The notes under the pieces: model-generated
What the model was told of the DNA's origin: nothing
What the model saw: only the letters and a program-made list of their open reading frames with translations
Databases searched by the model: none
Program-made: the position numbers and the translations under genes
NCBI RefSeq assembly: GCF_024580145.1
Contig: NZ_JANINI010000001.1
Location: forward strand, 445,803 to 509,802
Direction: 5' to 3'
Length of the DNA: 64,000 nt
From: Methyloversatilis sp. XJ19-49
Lineage (GTDB): Bacteria > Pseudomonadota > Gammaproteobacteria > Burkholderiales > Rhodocyclaceae
Shown here: one piece after another, positions 9,701-16,719 of the stretch
Position numbering within the stretch: the first letter of the stretch is position 1
Layout: the number at the start of each line of letters is the position of its first letter

Positions 9701-10707
9701 TCGGCAAGGCGCTCGGCCTGATCGACCGGCAGACGAAGAATCCGCCGCCGACACTCGGTCGACCGCCGATCAAGGCGCAGGTGATCCACTTCATCAACAA
9801 GCCGATGCCGGGCAAGTTGCCGAAACGCACCTCGCGCGCGCTGCTCGACATCGAGGACGCGGCCATCGTGCCGGTCATCCGAAATCCGAAGCGTGCGTCG
9901 GAAGAGCAGGAAGCGGTGTTCTACTTCCCGGGCTGCGGTTCGGAGCGGCTGTTTTCGCAGGTCGGGCTGGCCACACAGGCCATGCTCTACCACGTCGGTG
10001 CGCAGACCGTGCTGCCGCCGGGCTATCTGTGCTGCGGCTATCCGCAGACCGCCGGCGGCGAAGCCGAAAAGGGCCAGCAGATCAGCACGTCGAATCGCGT
10101 GCTGTTCCACCGTGTGGCCAACACGCTGAATTATCTCGACATCAAGACGGTCATCGTGTCCTGCGGCACCTGCATGGATCAGTTGCAGAAGTACGAATTC
10201 GACAAGATCTTCCCCGGCTGCCGGCTGCTCGACATCCATGAATACCTGATGGAAAAGGGCCTGAAGCTCGAAGGCGTCGAAGGCGTGCGCTACATGTATC
10301 ACGACCCCTGCCACACGCCGATGAAGACGCATGCGCCACTGAAGGTGGTCAATCAGCTCATCGGTACGGCGGACGGTTCGAAGGTGACGCTGAACGACCG
10401 CTGCTGCGGCGAGAGCGGCACGCTGGCGGTCAGCCGGCCGGACATTTCCACCCAGGTGCGCTTCCGCAAGGAAGAAGAGATGCGCAAGGGTGCAGACGTG
10501 CAGCGCGCGGACGGTTTCAAGGGGGACGTGAAGATCCTGACGTCCTGCCCGTCCTGCCTGCAGGGCCTGTCACGCTACGACAACGACAGCGGCACGCAGG
10601 CCGACTACATCGTGGTCGAGATGGCGCGCCACCTGCTCGGCGCCGACTGGGCGGAGCGCTACATCGAGCAGGCCAACAACGGCGGCATCGAGCGCGTGCT
10701 GCTGTAA
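6772..10707 (+). CDS. FAD-linked oxidase / Fe-S (CCG-domain) fusion protein, DUF3683 type
   Basis: 1311-residue fusion. A DUF3683-like N-terminal region is followed by a GlcD/Dld-type FAD-binding domain ([11 protein letters not shown] near residue 213), an FAD-oxidase C-terminal domain ([10 protein letters not shown] near 722), a two-cluster ferredoxin-like section ([11 protein letters not shown] near 840; [11 protein letters not shown] near 903) and two cysteine-rich CCG domains ([32 protein letters not shown]). This joins the parts of glycolate or D-lactate oxidase complexes (GlcD, GlcF) in one chain, so a 2-hydroxyacid substrate with electrons passed to a membrane carrier is likely; the true substrate is unknown. 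ATG at 6772 is preferred over two TTG codons just upstream. Confidence 0.85.
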   Translation: MESATALIDLQASREPTRLREIPYNYTSLSDREIVIRLLGAPLWDTLASLRGERLTGRSARMLYEVLGDIWVVQRNPYLEDDLLDNPKRQAALVGAMHHRLGEIEQRRQRSGDAAALERDRKVGELLVAARAAVDAFAAHFATVRELRRRIVKVLGRHTREANIAFDGLARVSHVTDATDWRVEYPMVVLYPDTEDEIAPLVRGCIELGLTIIPRGGGTGYTGSAVPLTATSAVINTEKLIDIGAVESTVLPGLATPYATIRTGAGVVTRRVMDAAEHAGLVFACDPTSADASCIGGNIATNAGGKKAVLWGTALDNLASWRMVDADGFPLEVTRLDHNLGKIHDAARVRFAIQHFEADGRTPRGDAETLEVPGARFRKEGLGKDVTDKFLSGLPGVQKEGCDGLITSARWILHKLPPVTRTVCLEFFGQVREAVPAIVEIKDYLDALPKAGKARVLLAGLEHLDERYVRAVGYATKARRHGRPKMVLIGDIVGDDETTVMAAASEVVRLCNQRGAEGFIAVSAESRKTFWLDRARTAAIARHTNAFKINEDVVIPLPRMGDYCDGIERINIELSIASKLRFCDALVTLLRGELPLHAGDANIDADQLLGDRRTQALQQVAAVRGRWQWLRDNLDMPLERAEAIILSLGVEVGPLLNRAASPTLFHRLQDYSVRVSWKRELKPLLEEIFDGAMYRPILERIEAEQKAVLRSRVFVALHMHAGDGNVHTNIPVNSDNYDMLQEANAAVARIMALARSLGGVISGEHGIGITKLEFLTDDELAPFIDYKRRVDPDGHFNAGKLLPGGDLTRAYTPSFSLLGTESLIMEMSDVGQIATSIKDCLRCGKCKPVCSTHVPRANLLYSPRNKILATSLLIEAFLYEEQTRRGVSLRHFDEFSDVADHCTVCHKCANPCPVDIDFGDVSIAMRNALRKQGKRKFNPGTAASMAFLNATDPATIKALRVAMMGVGYKAQRLGHTVGKALGLIDRQTKNPPPTLGRPPIKAQVIHFINKPMPGKLPKRTSRALLDIEDAAIVPVIRNPKRASEEQEAVFYFPGCGSERLFSQVGLATQAMLYHVGAQTVLPPGYLCCGYPQTAGGEAEKGQQISTSNRVLFHRVANTLNYLDIKTVIVSCGTCMDQLQKYEFDKIFPGCRLLDIHEYLMEKGLKLEGVEGVRYMYHDPCHTPMKTHAPLKVVNQLIGTADGSKVTLNDRCCGESGTLAVSRPDISTQVRFRKEEEMRKGADVQRADGFKGDVKILTSCPSCLQGLSRYDNDSGTQADYIVVEMARHLLGADWAERYIEQANNGGIERVLL

Positions 10708-10722
10708 CGCCGCCGGTCGGCC

Positions 10723-10745
10723 GTCACCGGCGTCGCGCCGGTGAC
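10723..10745. terminator. Perfect hairpin between convergent genes (candidate terminator)
   Basis: GTCACCGGCG (10723-10732) and CGCCGGTGAC (10736-10745) form a 10-bp stem with a 3-base loop 15 bp after the oxidoreductase stop. It includes the stop codon of the convergent minus-strand gene. There is no T-run, so intrinsic termination is uncertain. Confidence 0.4.
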
Positions 10746-11275
10746 GCGTCGCGCCGGTTCAGGTCCTGCATGAAGGCTTCCAGCGCCTGTTCGTCGCGCG
10801 GGCCGGCGGGCGCCATTTCGAGCTTCATGGTGCCGCTGCCCCCCGGCTGATCGGCAGAACAGACGCGGTGGGCGAGCATGCCGCCATGCCGTTCCGGGCG
10901 CCCTTCTCGATCCAGGTAGATGTTCTGCACGCGGTAGGCTTCGCGCTCGGAACGCAGCGTGGCGACGCAGTCCTGCTGATACGCGGCGCCCGTGTGGCGC
11001 GCTTCGAGCACATGGACAAACTCGTGCACCAGAAAGGAATTGTCGGCCGCGTCCTGCAGGTCGAGATCGGAACTCATCAGCACCTGATGACGTTCGCGAT
11101 CGTAAAGCGCGACCAGCTTCTCGCAGTCCGACGGCGCGTCCGGGCAGACTTCCTCGACCAGCGCCGCGGGCGTCAGCAGCCTCAGCAGCGGTCGATCCGG
11201 TTCGGCTATCGCCGGGTAGCCCGAGAGGGCTGCCGCCACGCTGAAGAGGTGGGCGATGATTGCGCTGTCAACCAT
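10724..11275 (-). CDS. HExxH-containing putative zinc metallopeptidase-like protein
   Basis: 183 residues. The only clear motif is HEFVH (about residues 84-88) in a helix-like stretch ending VLEARH, the zincin signature, with a possible downstream acidic ligand in SEREAYRVQ. The N terminus (about 1-24, ending AIA) could be a weak signal peptide. I recall similar proteins as the DUF6647 family but cannot confirm. The C terminus is Arg-rich and overlaps the hairpin shared with the convergent oxidoreductase. Peptidase activity is inferred from one motif; no substrate can be named. Confidence 0.6.
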   Translation of the reverse strand: MVDSAIIAHLFSVAAALSGYPAIAEPDRPLLRLLTPAALVEEVCPDAPSDCEKLVALYDRERHQVLMSSDLDLQDAADNSFLVHEFVHVLEARHTGAAYQQDCVATLRSEREAYRVQNIYLDREGRPERHGGMLAHRVCSADQPGGSGTMKLEMAPAGPRDEQALEAFMQDLNRRDASPARRR

Positions 11276-11478
11276 GTGTGCATCCTTCGGGGCTCGCGGG
11301 GTGCCCGATGCGGGCAGTCAGCGCCATGTGTGGAAAGATATCCGCGCAATTCGACAGCGCCGCGAGAAATCGTTCCGCTCCGCACGAACTCGGGCACGGC
11401 GCCCGTGTCGGAATGTGCGGTCATTGCCAGAATGCGCCATCCAGCCCGTCCCTCACACACCCCGCACCGGAGTCCGTC

Positions 11479-11931
11479 ATGCCTTCACCTTCCCTGAAGC
11501 TCGTCTGCCTGCTGTCCTTCGGCCTGCTTGCCGCGCAGACCGCCCTGGCCGTCCCGGCCGATGCCGAGCGCGCAGCATCGCCGGTGCCGCAGCTCACCGG
11601 TGCATGGAGCTGGACAGATCCGGCGCAGTGCAGCGAAACGTACGAGTACCGCCTGGACGGCAGCGGTTCGGTGCAGAGTGGCGAAGAGCGCAGCGAAATG
11701 GCCTATGTATTCGATCCGAAGGGATCGGACACGGGCTTCTACAAGCTGGAGGCAACCATCCTGAAGGACCACGGCGGCACCGACTGCGCCGGCTCGAAGG
11801 AGGACGACACGAACCGGCTCTATACCGTTTACGTGAAGTTCAACCCCGAAGGCGACCAGCACATCGTGTGTGTGGCGCCGGAGGTGAAGCAATGCTTCGG
11901 GCCGCTGCGCCGCACCGGCGCAGCGCGCTGA
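11479..11931 (+). CDS. Hypothetical secreted protein
   Basis: 150 residues with a signal peptide (hydrophobic core LVCLLSFGLLAAQTALA, cleavage near residue 24). The mature part contains TGAWSWTDPAQCSETYEYRLDG and four cysteines that could form two disulfides, suggesting a small periplasmic beta-rich fold, possibly lipocalin- or META-like; no family is recognised with confidence. The ATG is set by the signal peptide; the frame upstream (from 11260) is unrelated. It runs divergently from the HExxH gene, and its stop lies 3 bp from the end of convergent serB. Confidence 0.55.
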   Translation: MPSPSLKLVCLLSFGLLAAQTALAVPADAERAASPVPQLTGAWSWTDPAQCSETYEYRLDGSGSVQSGEERSEMAYVFDPKGSDTGFYKLEATILKDHGGTDCAGSKEDDTNRLYTVYVKFNPEGDQHIVCVAPEVKQCFGPLRRTGAAR

Positions 11932-11934
11932 CGC

Positions 11935-12612
11935 TCAGCGCAGCAGCAGGTCGACGCGGTCGAACTCTTCCGGCGTGGCGACCAGCTTGACGACTTCACG
12001 CAGGTCGGCCTGATCGATGAAGTGATGCGCGCGACGCGCCACGATGTCACGCCGCACGACACCGCCGAATCCGATTACCGTCGCACCGGCGTCGCCGGCT
12101 TCCAGATCGGTGATGCCGTCGCCCACCATGACGACGCTGTCCACCTCGCCCAGCACCGCCCTGCACACTTCGGCCTTGCCGCCGCTGCGCGCCAGCGGAG
12201 ATGAGCGGTCGAAGCCGGCATAGGCACCGGCGTCGTCGAACTGCAGGTCGACCGCATGCACGCGCTCGTCCGGTACGCCGAGGTGGCGCGCCAGCGCCAG
12301 CACCGCCTGCCGGATGCCGCCACTGACCACATGCACCTGCCAGCCCAGCGCACGCAGTGCGGCGACCGCCTTGCACGCACCCGCCACCCGCGTATCGATG
12401 TAGCGCTGGCCGAGCGCCTCGATGGCCGCAGCGTCCGGCCGTATCAGATCAAGCCGCGCCGCGTAGGCGTCTTCGAGTTTCAGCCGGCCGTCCATCGCCG
12501 CGGTGGTCAGCGGCACGACCTGATCGACCACGCCGGCCTGTTCGGCCAGCACGTCGATGCCTTCAATCGTCGACAGCGTGCTGTCGCAGTCGAACAGGAT
12601 GGCGCGGTTCAT
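11935..12612 (-). CDS. serB: Phosphoserine phosphatase-like HAD hydrolase
   Basis: 225-residue haloacid-dehalogenase phosphatase, last step of serine synthesis. HAD motif I is FDCDST (nucleophile Asp8, general acid Asp10), motif II is SGG (97-99) with Lys146 in SGGKAE, and motif III is GDGITD (164-169). The GIDVLAEQAG cap segment fits SerB-type enzymes. The ATG overlaps the upstream serC stop by 4 bp (ATGA), so the two enzymes are coupled. In serine-cycle methylotrophs serine supply ties to C1 assimilation, but that link is inference here. A related HAD phosphatase activity is the alternative. Confidence 0.85.
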   Translation of the reverse strand: MNRAILFDCDSTLSTIEGIDVLAEQAGVVDQVVPLTTAAMDGRLKLEDAYAARLDLIRPDAAAIEALGQRYIDTRVAGACKAVAALRALGWQVHVVSGGIRQAVLALARHLGVPDERVHAVDLQFDDAGAYAGFDRSSPLARSGGKAEVCRAVLGEVDSVVMVGDGITDLEAGDAGATVIGFGGVVRRDIVARRAHHFIDQADLREVVKLVATPEEFDRVDLLLR

Positions 12613-13775
12613 TCGGAGGATTCCTGCTTCACGGTTTCATAGGCCCAATCCAGCCAGGGCGTCAGGGCGACGACATCGGCGGCGTCAACGGTGGCGCCGC
12701 ACCAGATGCGGAAGCCGGGTGGCGCATCGCGGTAGGCCGCAACGTCGAAGGCGGCCTCTTCCTGCTCGAGCAGCGCGCACATGCGGCGCACCCGCGCCCA
12801 CTGCGTAGCCTGTGGCTGCGCGGTGAACCACGGATCGACAATCTTCAGACAGACCGAAGTATTCGAGCGGGTCGCCGGGTCCTCGGCCAGGAAGGCCGCC
12901 CAGTGACTGCGATCGATCCAGCGCGCGAGCACGTCGAAGCTGGCCATGCTGCGCGCAATCAGGCCGGGCAGACCGCCGATGGACACCGCCCAGCGCAGCG
13001 CATCGATCTGGTCCTCGACACACAGCATCGACGGCGTATTGATCGTGCTGCCGGCAAACAGGTCTTCGATCAGGCCCGCCTTGTTGGTCATTCGGAACAG
13101 CTTCGGCAGCGGCCATGCAGGTGCATGGCGTTCGAGCCGTTCAACGGCGCGCGGGCTGAGCACGATCATGCCGTGCGCGGCCTCGCCGCCGAGCACCTTC
13201 TGCCATGACCAGGTGGTCACGTCGAGTTTCGGCCACGGCAATTCCATCGCGAAGGCGGCCGACGTGGCATCGCAGATCGACAGGCCGCTGCGGTCGTCGG
13301 CGATCCAGTCACCGTCCGGCACGCGCACACCGCCCGTCGTGCCGTTCCAGGTAAACACCACATCGTGCGTCCAGCTGACGGCGCTCAGGTCAGGCAGGCA
13401 GCCGAACGGCGCTGCAAAAATGCGGGCACCGGCCAGTTTGAGCACACTGTCGACGTCGATCACCCAACTGTGACCGAAGGTCTCCCAGGCAAGACAATCG
13501 ACGTCGCGCTCGCCGAGCAGCGACCAAAGCGCCATTTCGACCGCCCCGGTATCCGAGCCTGGCACGATGGCAATACGGTAGTCATCGGGCACGCCGAGCA
13601 CAGCGCGGCTGAGGTCGATGACCGCTTTCAGCCTGGCCAGGCCCTGCGGTGCGCGGTGCGATCGGCCGATGAATGCGTCGCCCAGCGCCGCCAGCGTCCA
13701 GCCGGGGCGCTTCACGCACGGTCCGGAAGAAAAAGACGGCCGCAACGGACGGATCAGGGGCTTATCGGCGGTCAT
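12609..13775 (-). CDS. serC: Phosphoserine aminotransferase, Methanosarcina-type SerC
   Basis: 388-residue PLP-dependent class V aminotransferase converting 3-phosphohydroxypyruvate to phosphoserine. The N-terminal PSFSSGPCVKRPGW and GRSHRAP segments mark the divergent 'Methanosarcina type' SerC found in some bacteria. The PLP lysine is in WSWQKVLGGE, and a substrate-loop motif reads FAGSTINTPS. ATG at 13775 is used; an in-frame ATG at 13796 adds seven residues, and neither has a strong ribosome site. The open frame reaches 14072 but that part is unlike the family. It is directly coupled to serB. Confidence 0.88.
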   Translation of the reverse strand: MTADKPLIRPLRPSFSSGPCVKRPGWTLAALGDAFIGRSHRAPQGLARLKAVIDLSRAVLGVPDDYRIAIVPGSDTGAVEMALWSLLGERDVDCLAWETFGHSWVIDVDSVLKLAGARIFAAPFGCLPDLSAVSWTHDVVFTWNGTTGGVRVPDGDWIADDRSGLSICDATSAAFAMELPWPKLDVTTWSWQKVLGGEAAHGMIVLSPRAVERLERHAPAWPLPKLFRMTNKAGLIEDLFAGSTINTPSMLCVEDQIDALRWAVSIGGLPGLIARSMASFDVLARWIDRSHWAAFLAEDPATRSNTSVCLKIVDPWFTAQPQATQWARVRRMCALLEQEEAAFDVAAYRDAPPGFRIWCGATVDAADVVALTPWLDWAYETVKQESSE

Positions 13776-14174
13776 GGCGTGACGGTAACTGTTCATTGAA
13801 TGAAAAACCGGCACCGACACGTGAGCCGGCCCGGTGCCTGGATGCGCCGGACGCGCGCAAATCGCGGCGAAGTATAGCGGCAGCGATGCTGTGGCGCAGA
13901 ACGGACCGGGCAGGCGCAACGTGCAATGCCGACGGCGTGTGCGAGCATGCGCTGCATGCAGGGGCCTGGTGCGCCTCAAGGTGCGCCGGAAGGCCGGTTG
14001 TAACAATAATTGGCATTCCCGGAGGCCTGCATGAAAAAGGCTGTGACAGGTGTCATGCCTGTCGGCAGACACATAACCTAGGTTGTATTACATAATCGCT
14101 CTGAAACGCAGTCATGGCGCAGTAACGCATGCGTCCGATGCTGCAGGACTTCGCTCTATCCGGACATCACAATC
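13776..14174. promoter_or_regulatory. Divergent regulatory region, serC / PEP-CTERM-pga operon
   Basis: About 400 bp between divergent operons, more AT-rich from 14000 onward. I see TGACA-GG-TGTCA (14044-14055) inside a wider dyad GACAGG/CCTGTC (14045-14063), a perfect AACCTAGGTT palindrome (14075-14084) and an AT-rich TATTACATAAT stretch (14086-14096) that could hold a -10. These are plausible operators for the operon starting at 14175, but no known regulator can be assigned. The part near serC is featureless to me. Confidence 0.4.
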
Positions 14175-14987
14175 ATGAAAATCACACTTTCGACCTTGCT
14201 GGCGACGGCCTTGGCGGCACCGCTTGCCGCCTTCGCCGTCGACCTGGCCCCTGCACTGCCTGGAAGCTATGGCACGGGTGGCGGCTCGGATGCGCTGTTC
14301 GTCAAGATCGATGACAACTGGCAGGGCAGCACCGTGCTGTGGGATGAAGCCACGCAGACTTTCGGCAGCGGGCAACCGGTCTCCACCTTCGCATGGGGCA
14401 CCGGCATATGGGGCATCTCCGACTGGCATGCGCTGATCGACCAGCCGGTCGGACAGTCCGCTGTCATCGAGCGCTGGACCGGTATCGCGAGCCAGGTGAA
14501 TTTCGGCAACGCGCTCTACAACGACATGTATTCGTCCCAGTGGGGCAGCACATTGCCGCTGCCGCTGAGCGAGTCAGAGACCAACTGGCTGTCGCGCTTC
14601 GACGGCTACATCCGCATCACGGAGAAGAGCCACTACAACTTCGGCGTACTGTATGACGACGGCTTCTTCTTCAACCTGTACGGCGCTGATGGCGCGATGC
14701 TGTCGCTGGTCAAGGACGGCGTGAACCCGCGTGACCGACTCGGCTTCGAACAGGACATCCTGCTCGACGTCGGCCTGTACCGCTTCCAGCTTGGCGCCTA
14801 CAACCGGCTGGAAGCCGGTGTCGTCGACCTGCGCTGGTCGCGCGAGGGCGCCACCGACTGGACGCTAGTGCCGACCGAAAACCTGCTCAGCCTGACACAG
14901 CCGCTGCCGGTACCCGAGCCGGCGACCTGGTGGATGCTGCTGGGCGGGCTGGGTCTGATTGCCGTTGCCGCCCGGCGACGTGCCTGA
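14175..14987 (+). CDS. PEP-CTERM sorting-domain protein with PA14-like region
   Basis: 270-residue exported protein. A signal peptide (about 1-21, ending AAFA) precedes a mostly beta body with YIRITEKSHYNFGVLYDDG, which resembles a PA14 carbohydrate-binding fold. The C terminus is a standard exosortase substrate signal: VPEPATWW, a hydrophobic helix and the basic tail RRRA. Exosortase would cut and anchor or release it at the surface, usually together with exopolysaccharide. Its stop overlaps the next start by one base (TGATG), so it heads the pga-like operon and is probably tied to the polymer. No exosortase gene is in the window. Confidence 0.85.
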   Translation: MKITLSTLLATALAAPLAAFAVDLAPALPGSYGTGGGSDALFVKIDDNWQGSTVLWDEATQTFGSGQPVSTFAWGTGIWGISDWHALIDQPVGQSAVIERWTGIASQVNFGNALYNDMYSSQWGSTLPLPLSESETNWLSRFDGYIRITEKSHYNFGVLYDDGFFFNLYGADGAMLSLVKDGVNPRDRLGFEQDILLDVGLYRFQLGAYNRLEAGVVDLRWSREGATDWTLVPTENLLSLTQPLPVPEPATWWMLLGGLGLIAVAARRRA

Positions 14988-15400
14988 TGCGCCGTGAGCC
15001 GCTGCGCGGCGCGGGTCAGCGACTGATGCATGTCGTCGTCGTCGCCGCTGGGTGGTTCCTGTTCGGCTGGGCCTGGCTGCTGGTCGGTCGCGACCTGCCT
15101 GACTACGGCGTACTGGCCTGGATGATCGTTGCCACACTGATCATCAGCCCGGCGGTGACGCTGTACTGGGTGCTGCACAATCTGGCGATTTTCAAGCTCA
15201 AGGGCCCCCGGCGCCAGTTGCCGGACACGAAGGCCGAATACCTGCACGACTGGGCCGGGCGCCCGGTGGTGGCCGACTGGGACATGCTCCGCACCGCGCC
15301 CATCACCGTGATCGGCATCGTCGATTCCCGAAAGCTGTACCGCTGTCTCGCGCCGCGCAGCGTCGATCCAGGAGTGTCGCGACTGTTCGGCAAGGGCTGA
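14987..15400 (+). CDS. pgaD: PgaD-like inner-membrane protein
   Basis: 137 residues with two membrane helices (about 14-34 and 40-68) and a soluble C-terminal tail. Size, topology and position next to a PgaC-type synthase match PgaD, the small partner that binds the synthase and, with it, c-di-GMP in E. coli. Sequence conservation in this family is weak, so the call leans on context. The ATG overlaps the upstream PEP-CTERM stop by one base; a second ATG at residue 14 is possible. The synthase gene follows after 9 bp. Confidence 0.65.
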   Translation: MRREPLRGAGQRLMHVVVVAAGWFLFGWAWLLVGRDLPDYGVLAWMIVATLIISPAVTLYWVLHNLAIFKLKGPRRQLPDTKAEYLHDWAGRPVVADWDMLRTAPITVIGIVDSRKLYRCLAPRSVDPGVSRLFGKG

Positions 15401-15409
15401 CCCGCAGTC

Positions 15410-16681
15410 ATGCAAGCGCTTGAAGGCCTGCTGATCAGCTTTCAGTACACCGGGACCTATTCGGTGGCGCTGTTCTTCTTTGCTGCCTACCCCATCATTT
15501 CCAGCCTGGTGTGGATCACCACCTCGCTGTTCTTCGTGTTCCGCTGGGAACGTGACGAGCCGGGAGCGGCGGCGCCCGACCGCAGCTTCGCCCCCCCGGT
15601 CAGCATCCTCATTCCGGCGCACAACGAAGATGCGGTGATCGCGCGCTCGCTGGTCGCGGTGTGCGCCGTCGATTATCCGGACTACGAAATCGTGGTTGTG
15701 AATGACGGCTCCAGCGACGGCACGGTGCGCCAGGTGCTGCCCTTCGTGCAGACGGGCCGGGTGCGCCTGATCGACAAGCGCATCAACGAGGGCAAGGCGA
15801 TGGCGCTGAACGACGCGCTGCCGATGCTGCGCGGCGACATCGTGCTCATCATGGATGCCGATGCGGAGCCCGAGCCCGACATCCTGTGGCATCTGGTCCC
15901 GCACTTCCAGAGTGCCCGCGTCGCTGCGGTCACCGGCAACCCGCGGGTGCGCAACGCCGACAACTTCCTGAGCCGGCTGCAGGCGATCGAATTCACGTCC
16001 ATCGTCAGCCTGCTGCGGCGCTCGCAGCGCATCTGGGGCCGCATCGTGACGGTGTCGGGTGTGGTGGCCGCCTTCCGCAAGAGCGCCGTGCAGTCGGTCG
16101 GCGGCTTTTCACCCGACATGCCGACCGAAGACATCGAACTGACCTGGAAGCTGCAGCGCCACTTTCACGACATCCGCTACGAGCCGCACGCCATCGTATG
16201 GATGACCGTGCCGACGCACTTCCGGGCGCTGTTCCGGCAGCGGCTGCGCTGGGCACGCGGCCTGATGCAGGTGCTGCGCCGCCATCGCGACGTCATCCTG
16301 CACTGGCGTTACCGCCGCATGTGGCCGATGTTGATCGAATCGGTGCTGTCGATCTGCTGGGCCATCGTATTCGTCGCGATGACTGCCCTGTGGATCGCGT
16401 CGTGGGCGATCGGCTTCCCGCCGGTCGGCGCTTCCCCATTGCCCAATCTGTGGGGCATGGCGATCGCTACCCTGTGCCTGATACAGCTCGCCCTCGGTAC
16501 GCTGATCGACCACCGGTATGACCGTGGAATCTGGCGCTACTTTCCGTATGCCGTGTTCTATCCGCTTGTTTACTGGGCCTTCCTTGCGATCACCACCTGC
16601 ATGTCGCTGCACCACCTGTTTGTTGCGCCTGCGCGACAGTCGATCACGTGGAACACGCCGCGCACCGGGCGCGAGGCCTGA
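15410..16681 (+). CDS. pgaC: PgaC-like processive glycosyltransferase (poly-GlcNAc synthase type)
   Basis: 423-residue inner-membrane GT2 enzyme, expected to polymerise beta-1,6-GlcNAc from UDP-GlcNAc. An N-terminal membrane segment is followed by the GT-A core: VSILIPAHNED (about 64), VVNDGSSDGT, DADAEPEPD (about 149, metal/UDP binding), TEDIELTW (about 239, catalytic) and QRLRWARG (about 276, the QxxRW processivity motif). Two or three C-terminal helices complete a PgaC/IcaA layout. Flanking PgaD-like and PgaA-like genes support a PNAG-like polymer; hyaluronan or chitin-type synthases are less likely but cannot be excluded from motifs. Confidence 0.85.
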   Translation: MQALEGLLISFQYTGTYSVALFFFAAYPIISSLVWITTSLFFVFRWERDEPGAAAPDRSFAPPVSILIPAHNEDAVIARSLVAVCAVDYPDYEIVVVNDGSSDGTVRQVLPFVQTGRVRLIDKRINEGKAMALNDALPMLRGDIVLIMDADAEPEPDILWHLVPHFQSARVAAVTGNPRVRNADNFLSRLQAIEFTSIVSLLRRSQRIWGRIVTVSGVVAAFRKSAVQSVGGFSPDMPTEDIELTWKLQRHFHDIRYEPHAIVWMTVPTHFRALFRQRLRWARGLMQVLRRHRDVILHWRYRRMWPMLIESVLSICWAIVFVAMTALWIASWAIGFPPVGASPLPNLWGMAIATLCLIQLALGTLIDHRYDRGIWRYFPYAVFYPLVYWAFLAITTCMSLHHLFVAPARQSITWNTPRTGREA

Positions 16682-16719
16682 TACTTTTGTTATACGACTC
16701 GCCCGCAACATCCCGCTCC

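Noticed and set aside
14010-14036. Sigma-54 promoter before the exopolysaccharide operon (TGGCAT ... CTGCAT)
   Set aside because: The GG and GC dinucleotides are not at the required spacing.
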